In this document: one piece after another, positions 1 through 6,092 of the stretch
How the letters are laid out: each line of letters begins with the position of its first letter
How positions within the stretch are numbered: position 1 is the first letter of the stretch
NCBI GenBank assembly: GCA_937951455.1
Contig: CALFBU010000277.1
Span: forward strand, 1 to 6,536
Length of the DNA: 6,536 nt
Direction: 5' to 3'
Origin: an uncultured Rhizobiaceae group bacterium
Lineage (GTDB): Bacteria; Pseudomonadota; Alphaproteobacteria; Rhizobiales; Rhizobiaceae
The notes under the pieces: model-generated
What the model was told of the DNA's origin: nothing
Database searches by the model: none
Seen by the model: only the letters and a program-made list of their open reading frames with translations
Program-made: the position numbers and the translations under genes

Positions 1-303
1 CTCATCGGTTAGCGCAACCGTCATGGAACCGCAACGTCGAAAGCCTGTTGCAACGCCGGTTTCTTCTTCGAGTGTGCCATAGAGTTCTTGAGAATATTTA
101 GCCAGCTTGGTTGTGTTTTTTGAGGTGCGTAATTGCGCGATCAGACCTGCGGCATGCCATGTCGTGCCAGAGGTTAATTGCTTGCGCTCAAGCAGAACGA
201 TGTCCTTCCAGCCCAGTTTGGCCAAATGGTAAGCGACAGAACAACCGGCAACACCGCCACCTATAATGACGGCTCTGGCTTTTGAAGGAACAGGTTTGCT
301 CAT
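1..303 (-). CDS. FAD-dependent oxidoreductase, sarcosine dehydrogenase-like (N-terminal part; cut by window edge)
   Basis: This partial gene gives 101 in-frame codons from an ATG at 303 to the window edge. The protein starts with a Rossmann dinucleotide-binding motif, VIIGGGVAG (GxGxxG at residues 15-20), and then has LTSGTTWHAAG, whose His50 aligns with the histidine that binds FAD covalently in dimethylglycine and sarcosine dehydrogenases. The residues after it (LIAQLR, then LEEETG) resemble sarcosine dehydrogenase more than the 817-aa flavoprotein encoded upstream in the same operon. Family members oxidise an N-methyl or secondary amine, pass electrons to an electron carrier, and often have a C-terminal folate-binding GcvT domain; whether this one does cannot be seen here. 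It starts 17 nt after the aminotransferase stop, with a weak purine-rich ribosome site (AAGAGAG, 311-317). The family is firm. Sarcosine as substrate is only a suggestion. Confidence 0.88.
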   Translation of the reverse strand, partial: MSKPVPSKARAVIIGGGVAGCSVAYHLAKLGWKDIVLLERKQLTSGTTWHAAGLIAQLRTSKNTTKLAKYSQELYGTLEEETGVATGFRRCGSMTVALTDE

Positions 304-320
304 CTCGTTTCTCTCTTCAT

Positions 321-1493
321 TTAACTTGAATAATTGGATGCAAAGCGTTTCAGGCGTTTGGCACCTTCACGTAATTTGTCTTCTGGCTGACACAGGCTGA
401 TGCGAATATGGCCACTTGCGGAGGGTCCGAAACTGTCACCTGGCATGACGCAGAGTTTTTCTTCTTCCAGCAATTTGAAGGCAAATGTTTCTGCGTCATG
501 GGTTATGTTTCTAATATCAATCATGAAGTACATCGCACCATCTTCGTTGAGGATGCGAATGTCATTGGCACCAATAAGCGCTTCACGGAAAACACCACCG
601 CGTTTTGTAAAGAGTTCCTGCAATTCACCAACACCGTAATCATTTTCCAGTGCTTCCGCAGCGGCGCGGCTTATGAAGTCGGAAATACCGTAGCTGTTGA
701 CCAGATTATGTTGCATGAAGTTGTGAACCATTTCTGGCTCTGCCACAATCCATCCCATGCGCCAGCCCGTCATCACGTGGCTCTTTGACATGGATACCAG
801 AACCACTGTGCGCTCCTTGAGGCCGGGCAGGGCGCGCGGTGAAACATGCTTGCCGTTTGAAAGTGACCAATAGACCTCGTCTGAAATAATCCAGAGGTCA
901 TGTTTGATACAGACTTCGCCAATCGCTTCCAGTGTTTCACGACTGTAAATCGCGCATGTCGGATTGTTTGGCGTGTTCATTAAAACAGCTTTTGTGTTGG
1001 GTTGAATTGCAGCCTCAATATCTTCTGCCTTTGGTTCAAAACCATTTTCTGGTGAGCAAGATACAAGTGTGAACGTTGCGCCTGCGGAACGAACGGTGCC
1101 AGGGTAAGTTACATAATGCGGGCTCAGGATGATGACGTGATCGCCGGGATTTACACAAGCTTGCATGGCTGCATAAAGCCCTGACTGTCCACCTGCCATG
1201 GTAACGACTTCATCGGTGGTCACCGGCAAGCTCAGTGCCTTGGTCGAGACCTTCGCCATGGCCTTTAGTAACTGCGGAATGCCCTGCATGGTGGTGTATT
1301 TAGTGTGCCCATCATCGAGTGCTTTTTTAGCGGCGTCGATGGTTTCAACGGGGGTTGGAAAATCATGATCGCCAATCGACAGCATCAAGACATCTTCGCC
1401 TGAGCGTATCATGTCTACCGCTTTCAAGTAGACTTCCCAGCCTTCCTGATCGCCTTCAGATATATTGGTAATGCGTTCTGAAGGGAGTGGCAT
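321..1493 (-). CDS. PLP-dependent aminotransferase, class I/II (fold type I)
   Basis: A complete 390-aa cytoplasmic aminotransferase of normal family length. It should transfer an amino group between an amino acid and a 2-oxo acid using pyridoxal phosphate. Visible landmarks are the N-terminal substrate segment LSIGDHDFPTP (38-48), AGGQSG (100-105) in the cofactor phosphate region, NTPNNPT (173-179) with the cofactor-contacting Asn177, SDEVY (204-208) with Asp205 and Tyr208, SMSKSHVMTGWRMGW (234-248) with Schiff-base Lys237 and phosphate-binding Arg245, and HIRIS (362-366) with Arg364 for the substrate carboxylate. The usual NPTG motif reads NPTC here (Cys180). The ATG overlaps the stop of the upstream methyltransferase gene by one base (TAATG) and is preceded by AGAAGG at 1502-1507, eight bases away, so the start is well supported. 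The substrate is unknown. In this operon it may deaminate the amino acid left after demethylation; arginine- or aspartate-type specificity cannot be excluded. Confidence 0.93.
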   Translation of the reverse strand: MPLPSERITNISEGDQEGWEVYLKAVDMIRSGEDVLMLSIGDHDFPTPVETIDAAKKALDDGHTKYTTMQGIPQLLKAMAKVSTKALSLPVTTDEVVTMAGGQSGLYAAMQACVNPGDHVIILSPHYVTYPGTVRSAGATFTLVSCSPENGFEPKAEDIEAAIQPNTKAVLMNTPNNPTCAIYSRETLEAIGEVCIKHDLWIISDEVYWSLSNGKHVSPRALPGLKERTVVLVSMSKSHVMTGWRMGWIVAEPEMVHNFMQHNLVNSYGISDFISRAAAEALENDYGVGELQELFTKRGGVFREALIGANDIRILNEDGAMYFMIDIRNITHDAETFAFKLLEEEKLCVMPGDSFGPSASGHIRISLCQPEDKLREGAKRLKRFASNYSS

Positions 1494-2383
1494 TATGCAA
1501 ACCTTCTCTTGAGTTCTGCAATATGCGCAGGGCCGACTTCACAACACCCGCCTAGAATGGTAGCGCCCTGATCAACCCACTGCTGGCAGAAGTCAGCATA
1601 TTCATTTGGGCCAAGATCATTTCGGGCTTCCAGACTGTCCACGGTTTCTGTTTTTGTGAAGCTTGAAGTGATGAAGGTGAAGCCGTTTGCATAAGCGCCA
1701 AATGGTATGCCGATATCTGAAATAAGCGGAATTGATTGGCTCACTGCTTCCGGCGTCGAGCAATTTATCATGACAGCTTGGGGCGAATATTTCTCTACCA
1801 GTGTTTTAATGTCTGTCAGGTCTTCGCCTGAACGAAGTTTTGTGCCGTCATCATCTTTTACCGAAACGGCAAGCCATGTGGGCTTTGATGAGATGGCTGT
1901 TCCCATCAGTGCGCCTTTTGCATGTTCAATGCTGCTTGCTGTTTCAATCAGATGCAGATCAACGCTGGGTTCCTGTAATTTGGCAATTTCACCAAATAAC
2001 TCAGCTGCCTGTTCGGGTGGGATGTGCAAATCAGGGCGATAGGAAAAACCGAGTGGGCCAAGGGACCCTGCAATTTGACCGCTGGCATTCTTGTCCCGTG
2101 ACTTGCAGGCAATCTCACAGGCTTTTTGATGCAGCGAACTGAAATCTGCCTCCAGATTAGAGCCATGTTTTGCATCCGCACGCTGTAGCCTGTCACGGTG
2201 GATGGCATAGGAATTGGTAGTCGCTACCTGTGCCCCAGATGTAAAATAGTCATCATGTATGTCCCCAACCAGATCCGGTTGTTGCATCATTACATGTGTT
2301 GACCAAAGTGGCGTAGGGGGCTGGCCATAGCGGTGGATGAGTTCCTGACCCATGCCACCGTCCAGGATTGTGATATTACTCAT
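1493..2383 (-). CDS. Homocysteine S-methyltransferase family protein (betaine/S-methylmethionine-type)
   Basis: A 296-aa zinc-dependent methyltransferase with a TIM-barrel fold (family knowledge). It should move a methyl group from an activated donor (betaine, S-methylmethionine or a similar onium compound) to homocysteine, making methionine. The family signature is complete: DGGMGQEL at 8-15, MINC with Cys208, and GGCCEVGPAHI at 278-288 with Cys280 and Cys281; these three cysteines are the expected zinc ligands. The length fits the compact bacterial enzymes rather than mammalian BHMT of about 400 aa. The frame is open upstream to an ATG at 2434, but the start at 2383 is better: AGGGGA at 2391-2396 lies seven bases before it, the conserved domain begins at once, and its ATG forms an ATGA overlap with the stop of the upstream membrane-protein gene. 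The longer start would overlap that gene by 55 bases. The donor cannot be read from sequence, but neighbouring dimethylglycine/sarcosine-type dehydrogenases favour a betaine. Confidence 0.9.
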   Translation of the reverse strand: MSNITILDGGMGQELIHRYGQPPTPLWSTHVMMQQPDLVGDIHDDYFTSGAQVATTNSYAIHRDRLQRADAKHGSNLEADFSSLHQKACEIACKSRDKNASGQIAGSLGPLGFSYRPDLHIPPEQAAELFGEIAKLQEPSVDLHLIETASSIEHAKGALMGTAISSKPTWLAVSVKDDDGTKLRSGEDLTDIKTLVEKYSPQAVMINCSTPEAVSQSIPLISDIGIPFGAYANGFTFITSSFTKTETVDSLEARNDLGPNEYADFCQQWVDQGATILGGCCEVGPAHIAELKRRFA

Positions 2384-2799
2384 GTTGCCATCCCCTGCAA
2401 ATGATAAAATGTTAATGCGCCAGCATATGTCCAATCAACAGCTGCACAACCGAGAACATACCAACTAAAAAATGGAGTTCCCAAACCATAGTGCTTCAAG
2501 ATATCCCAAGTACCATGCAAAAATACACCTACAATTATGAGCCATGGAGAATAGATAATTCCTGAAATGCCAATAGCAGCAAGTACCAATGCTATAAACA
2601 ATTCCTGTCTTTTAAAATTTGAATCTCCAAAGATAAAATAAGTAGGCAACATTGCAATTAAAAAGAATAATGCAACTGGCCAAACCAAATGAGATGGCAA
2701 TGTTCCATGTGCCAAGGGTATGGCGATGACATATAGTGTTGCGAATAGTTTTAAGGGTATGAAACTATTCGATAAAAGGTGGTCGTTGAACTGACTCAC
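2380..2799 (-). CDS. Small AT-rich multi-pass membrane protein of unknown function
   Basis: I do not recognise this gene with confidence. It encodes about 139 aa from a GTG at 2799, with four or five hydrophobic segments, roughly at residues 13-31, 37-57, 66-83, 84-98 and 109-131. The likely functional residues form the motif HGTWDILKH (95-103), followed by GCAAVD (117-122); such buried His, Asp and Cys residues could bind a metal or cofactor, but that is inference. From memory the pattern is weakly reminiscent of small uncharacterised DUF6010-type membrane proteins, which I cannot verify. I prefer the GTG because it makes a GTGA overlap with the dehydrogenase stop, with GAAAG at 2809-2813 as a weak ribosome site; an in-frame ATG at 2829 would add ten polar residues and give 149 aa. 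The gene ends in an ATGA overlap with the methyltransferase gene. About 36% GC (108 of 300 bases, 2461-2760) against about 50% in a neighbouring stretch suggests separate ancestry. Confidence 0.75.
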   Translation of the reverse strand: MSQFNDHLLSNSFIPLKLFATLYVIAIPLAHGTLPSHLVWPVALFFLIAMLPTYFIFGDSNFKRQELFIALVLAAIGISGIIYSPWLIIVGVFLHGTWDILKHYGLGTPFFSWYVLGCAAVDWTYAGALTFYHLQGMAT

Positions 2800-5249
2800 G
2801 CGCGAATTCTTTCGTTTTGAGGATCCCATAGTGGTTCATCTTTTTGCACAGTTGCCTTGCAACGTTTGCCAAATATTTCGATTTCCACAGGAGTTCCCGG
2901 ATCAAGCAGATCCGCGCGTAGCATTCCAAGGGCAATTGACTTGTTAATACGGTAGCCCCAACCACCTGATGTGACCTCACCAACGACTTCTTCGCCTTTC
3001 CAAATTGTGGACATATAAGGTGCGTCACAATTGTCTGCTTCCACGATGAGGGTCGCAAAGCCCTTTTTGCGGCCTTGTTGTTTTTCATTCAGCAAGGCTT
3101 GTTTGCCGGGGAAGTCTTGAGGCTTGTCGAACTTGATAAAGCGCTCGACACCACCCTCAAGTAAGGAGTAATCGGTTGAAAGATCACCTTTCCAAGCGCG
3201 ATAGCCTTTTTCAAGGCGCAGCGAGTTTAGCGCATACATGCCAAATGGTGTGGCACCTTCTGAAAGAAGCGCGCCATAGATTTTTGGCATGTCAGCATTG
3301 GCACCATGAATTTCCCAGCCCAGTTCTCCGGCAAAGGATACACGCGCCAGCATCACGCGATGGCCTGCTACAGAGCCGATTTGGTGTGTAAGCCAACCAA
3401 GGGAAAAATCAACGTCTTCAGAGATTTTCTCAAGCACTTCGCGCGACTTTGGGCCTGTTGCAATGAAAGTTGAAAACTCTTCAGTGTGATCTGATAACTT
3501 GATGTTGCCATCTTCTGGCAGGGCATTGTTCAGAACGTCGAAATCATGCCATTGCGCAGAAGCTGCTGTAATCAGTGTAAAGGCATCATCGTCGTGGCGG
3601 ATGATTGACATCTCCGTAAGGATGCGCCCTCGTCTGTCTGAGAAATAGGCCAGATTCATACGGCCAACTTTTGGCAATGCGCCAGCAATCAGACCGCGCA
3701 AAAATTCGGCAGCGCCTTCACCCGATAGCGAGAAGCGTGAAAAGCCCGGTAAATCAAGTACGCCACAACCATCGCGAACAGCTTCCGCTTCTTCCTTTAC
3801 GCGGGGTTCCCAAGGACCATTGCGTTCCCATGTATGCGTTGCCTCTTCTGAGATGTCATCTCCTTCCTTGGCAAACCAGTTGGCGCGTTCCCAGCCATTA
3901 TAGGCACCCATTTGGCCGCCATTTTTAACAACTGTTTCATGCACGGGTGAAAACTTCTTGTTACGTCCTGCAGGCCACTCATGATGTGGGAAGTGCATGG
4001 CATATTCATGTCCGTATGTTTCCATGGCTTTTGCATAGGTGTAATCATGGTCAGCATAAGCAGTGTAACGGCGTGGATCTGTAGCCCACATATCCCATTC
4101 GGTTTCACCTTCGGTAATCCATTCTGCAAGAACCTTACCTGCGCCACCACCTTGGGCGATGCCGAAGGTGAAGGAATGGGCTTCAAATGCATTTTTCACG
4201 CCCGGCATTGGGCCGATTAGAGGTAGACCGTCTGGTGCATAAGGAATAGGGCCATTGATAACACGGCCAACCCCTTGAGAACCCAAAATTGGCACACGCG
4301 CCATGGCGTCTTCAATGTACCATTCAAGACGATCGAGATCATCGGGGTAAAGCTGGAATGAGAAATCATCCGGCATTGGATCATCTGGCGTTACCCAATG
4401 CGCCTTACAATTGCGCTCGTATGGTCCAAGGTTCAGGCCGTTTTTATCCTGACGCAGATAGTAGGATGTATCGACATCGCGCAGGAGTGGCACTTTATGG
4501 CCTTGCTCTTTTGTCCATGCTTCAAGCTCAGGAATTTCCTCGGTGAGGAAATATTGGTGAGACATGACGATCATTGGAACCGTGCGTCCACCATAGGGTT
4601 TGAACCATTCACCCACGCGCTGGGCATAATAGCCTGCGGCGTTTACGACGTATTCACAACGGATGTCACCTTTGTCCGTATGCACAACCCATTCATCACC
4701 GTCTTTGGAAACACCTGTTGCAGGGCACATGCGGATGATTTTCTGACCCATGTTGCGCGCGCCTTTTGCAAGGGCTTGCGTAAGCTGAGCCGGGTCAATG
4801 TCGCCATCAAGCGGATCCCAAAGTCCGCCTGCGAGATCGTGTGTTTCGCAGAAGGGATGTTTTTCTTTGATGTCAGCGAGAGACATGATTTCCATATCAA
4901 GCCCCTGATAGCGCCCCATGCCTGCAACGCGCTCAAATTCTTGCATGCGTTCCTTGGAATGACCCAGACGAATTGAGCCCGTGACCGCGTAATTCATTGG
5001 ATAATCGACTTCATCAGCCAGACCGCGATAAAGCTCCAGGCCGTAGCGCTGCATGTTCATCACCGCCCAAGAACCAGAGAAGTTAGGGCAGTTACCCGCA
5101 GCATGCCAAGTGGAGCCCGCTGTTAATTCATTTTTTTCCAGCAGGACACAATCTGTCCAGCCTGCTTTTCCCAGATGATAGAGACTTGATACGCCAACAA
5201 CGCCGCCTCCGATGATCACTACTCTTGCAGTTGAAGGTATTTCAGCCAT
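2796..5249 (-). CDS. FAD-dependent dehydrogenase with C-terminal GcvT folate domain (dimethylglycine dehydrogenase-like)
   Basis: A complete 817-aa two-part enzyme of normal length for the dimethylglycine/sarcosine dehydrogenase family. Residues 9-380 form the FAD oxidoreductase: VVIIGGGVVG (10-19, GxGxxG at 14-19), LTAGSTWHAAG (42-52) with His49 aligned to the covalent FAD-linking histidine, LRDVDTSYYLRQ (256-267), NLGPYE (273-278), and DGLPLIGPMPG with the following FGIAQGGGAGK (340-372). A linker domain covers about 383-440. A GcvT-like aminomethyltransferase region follows from about 445, including RVSFAGELGWEIHG (636-649) and LRLEKGYRAWKGDL (677-690), with a C-terminal barrel at about 727-810. 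By family, it oxidises an N-methyl group and passes the one-carbon unit to tetrahydrofolate. The ATG has GGAGA at 5257-5261 and lies 33 nt after the regulator gene. No signal peptide is seen, so it is cytoplasmic. Dimethylglycine is the best guess; another N-methylated amine is possible. Confidence 0.93.
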   Translation of the reverse strand: MAEIPSTARVVIIGGGVVGVSSLYHLGKAGWTDCVLLEKNELTAGSTWHAAGNCPNFSGSWAVMNMQRYGLELYRGLADEVDYPMNYAVTGSIRLGHSKERMQEFERVAGMGRYQGLDMEIMSLADIKEKHPFCETHDLAGGLWDPLDGDIDPAQLTQALAKGARNMGQKIIRMCPATGVSKDGDEWVVHTDKGDIRCEYVVNAAGYYAQRVGEWFKPYGGRTVPMIVMSHQYFLTEEIPELEAWTKEQGHKVPLLRDVDTSYYLRQDKNGLNLGPYERNCKAHWVTPDDPMPDDFSFQLYPDDLDRLEWYIEDAMARVPILGSQGVGRVINGPIPYAPDGLPLIGPMPGVKNAFEAHSFTFGIAQGGGAGKVLAEWITEGETEWDMWATDPRRYTAYADHDYTYAKAMETYGHEYAMHFPHHEWPAGRNKKFSPVHETVVKNGGQMGAYNGWERANWFAKEGDDISEEATHTWERNGPWEPRVKEEAEAVRDGCGVLDLPGFSRFSLSGEGAAEFLRGLIAGALPKVGRMNLAYFSDRRGRILTEMSIIRHDDDAFTLITAASAQWHDFDVLNNALPEDGNIKLSDHTEEFSTFIATGPKSREVLEKISEDVDFSLGWLTHQIGSVAGHRVMLARVSFAGELGWEIHGANADMPKIYGALLSEGATPFGMYALNSLRLEKGYRAWKGDLSTDYSLLEGGVERFIKFDKPQDFPGKQALLNEKQQGRKKGFATLIVEADNCDAPYMSTIWKGEEVVGEVTSGGWGYRINKSIALGMLRADLLDPGTPVEIEIFGKRCKATVQKDEPLWDPQNERIRA

Positions 5250-5256
5250 TTTGTTT

Positions 5257-5261
5257 TCTCC
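5257..5261 (-). promoter_or_regulatory. Ribosome binding site of the 817-aa dehydrogenase
   Basis: GGAGA on the minus strand lies seven bases before the ATG at 5249, in the 33-nt gap after the regulator stop. It is the clearest Shine-Dalgarno site in the minus-strand operon and suggests strong translation of the dehydrogenase relative to the regulator, whose own start has no good site. Confidence 0.75.
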
Positions 5262-5282
5262 AAAATAAATCAGTAAACAATT

Positions 5283-5873
5283 TTAATAGACGGGCGGGGA
5301 AATCGCCCAAATTAGAATTGCGGGTTTGTCTGTATTGTTGCGCCAGCGATAGGGCTCCCCTGCAAAACGAAACGAGTCGCCTTCTTGCAAGGTGTGCCAT
5401 GTGCCAGAAATTTCGATTTCAAAGGTTCCGGAAATAACGATACCAGATTCTTCAGTATCGCGTTGCTGAGGTTCAGTCAGGTTTGCACCAGGTGCAAATT
5501 CTGAACGGATCATTTCAAAAGAGCCGCCAAGATCCGGGGATAAAAGTTCTTCTACAAGACCTTCTTCGGGGTTGCCAAGGCGTCTGCGCTCTGAGCCTCG
5601 CACGATGTAGCGATTTTCGTTTGGATTGCCAGAGTTTTCTCCAAAGAAAAAACTAACCGGTACGTCAAACATGGATGCAATGTTGCGCAGGTCTTGAACA
5701 GAAGGCTCTGATATGCCGCGTTCGATTTGACTGACAAAGCCAACAGAACGATCCAATGCATTTGCAAAATCTACCAAGGTAATTGCCCTGCTTTTCCGAA
5801 GTGCGCGTATATCTGTTCCAACGGACGAAACATTCGCGTTTGCATGATCCATATTTTCAGCAGGTGACGCCAT
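5283..5873 (-). CDS. XRE-family transcriptional regulator with C-terminal cupin domain
   Basis: A complete 196-aa one-component regulator. Residues 20-76 form an XRE/Cro-type helix-turn-helix: IRALRKSRAITLVDFANAL, then DRSVGFVSQIERGISEPSV, with the recognition helix near 43-53. Residues about 118-195 form a small beta-barrel cupin (ESGIVISGTFEI at 142-153, GDSFRFAGEPYRWRN at 165-179), the usual effector-binding part. Proteins of this build often control catabolism of amines, amino acids or similar small molecules. It is the first gene of the minus-strand operon and lies 33 nt before the dehydrogenase gene, so it probably controls this operon and perhaps the divergent permease. The ATG at 5873 has no convincing ribosome site; a second in-frame ATG at codon 8 is no better. 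Likely autoregulation through the inverted repeat at 5931-5955 is inference. Whether it represses or activates cannot be told from sequence. Confidence 0.92.
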   Translation of the reverse strand: MASPAENMDHANANVSSVGTDIRALRKSRAITLVDFANALDRSVGFVSQIERGISEPSVQDLRNIASMFDVPVSFFFGENSGNPNENRYIVRGSERRRLGNPEEGLVEELLSPDLGGSFEMIRSEFAPGANLTEPQQRDTEESGIVISGTFEIEISGTWHTLQEGDSFRFAGEPYRWRNNTDKPAILIWAISPPVY

Positions 5874-5930
5874 GATTATTAAATATTAAGTCCAAATATA
5901 TTTTTTGTATTTTCATCGAATATCACTCTC

Positions 5931-5955
5931 ATGAAAAAATCAAGTATTTTTTCAT
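5931..5955. promoter_or_regulatory. Perfect 10-5-10 inverted repeat, candidate operator for the XRE-cupin regulator
   Basis: The arms ATGAAAAAAT (5931-5940) and ATTTTTTCAT (5946-5955) are exact reverse complements around the 5-bp spacer CAAGT. The repeat lies 58 bp upstream of the regulator start and 137 bp before the permease start, in the only large non-coding region. A dimeric helix-turn-helix protein would fit such a site. A second short repeat, TTCAT-TG-ATGAA (5951-5962), overlaps its right arm. The symmetry is seen directly; the operator role is inferred from position and from the adjacent regulator gene. The stem is almost all A/T and lies between divergent starts, so a terminator is unlikely. 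Confidence 0.55.
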
Positions 5956-6078
5956 TGATGAATGTTGAAGAATTGTCGATTTATTCATCCAAACTGAATC
6001 CAGATTGCTTCTTCAGTAGCGCCACGTAATGACTACCCTTGAATTTGGCACTAGAGATACATTATGACAATCTGACTT

Positions 6079-6087
6079 GGGAGGGGG
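6079..6087 (+). promoter_or_regulatory. Strong ribosome binding site of the SLC13 permease
   Basis: The purine run GGGAGGGGG contains GGAGG (6080-6084) eight bases before the ATG at 6093. It fixes the start of the permease and is the strongest Shine-Dalgarno site in the window. Confidence 0.8.
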
Positions 6088-6092
6088 ATTAG

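Larger units (their letters stand above)
5874..6092. promoter_or_regulatory. Divergent intergenic promoter region
   Basis: This 219-bp gap separates the regulator-led minus-strand operon from the plus-strand permease, so it must hold both promoters. The half nearer the regulator is strikingly AT-rich: bases 5881-5940 contain 12 G/C of 60 and 5941-6000 contain 17 of 60. It contains the perfect inverted repeat at 5931-5955, the 10-bp palindrome AAATATATTT at 5894-5903, and several TTCAT/ATGAA copies (5912, 5931, 5951, 5958, 5984). No strong sigma-70 pair is evident in either direction: TTGATT on the minus strand (overlapping the inverted repeat) and TTGAAT (6039-6044) with CATTAT (6060-6065, 15-bp spacer) on the plus strand are weak candidates. 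No small gene is supported here. Confidence 0.7.

Noticed and set aside
408..788. 126-aa plus-strand open frame
   Set aside because: It lies wholly antisense to the aminotransferase and its translation shows no recognisable domain.
2384..2434. Longer methyltransferase start at 2434
   Set aside because: The extra 17 residues are not part of the conserved fold, would overlap the membrane-protein gene by 55 bases, and the ATG at 2383 has a good ribosome site.
4398..4976. 192-aa plus-strand open frame
   Set aside because: It is antisense to the well-supported 817-aa dehydrogenase, has no ribosome site I can see and no family motif; it is a coding-strand shadow.
5931..5955. Inverted repeat read as a transcription terminator
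   Set aside because: The stem is almost all A/T and it sits between two divergent start codons, where no transcript should end.
6045..6062. TTGGCAC as a sigma-54 -24 element before the permease
   Set aside because: The matching GC element that should lie about 10 bases further on is absent, so only half of the consensus is present.
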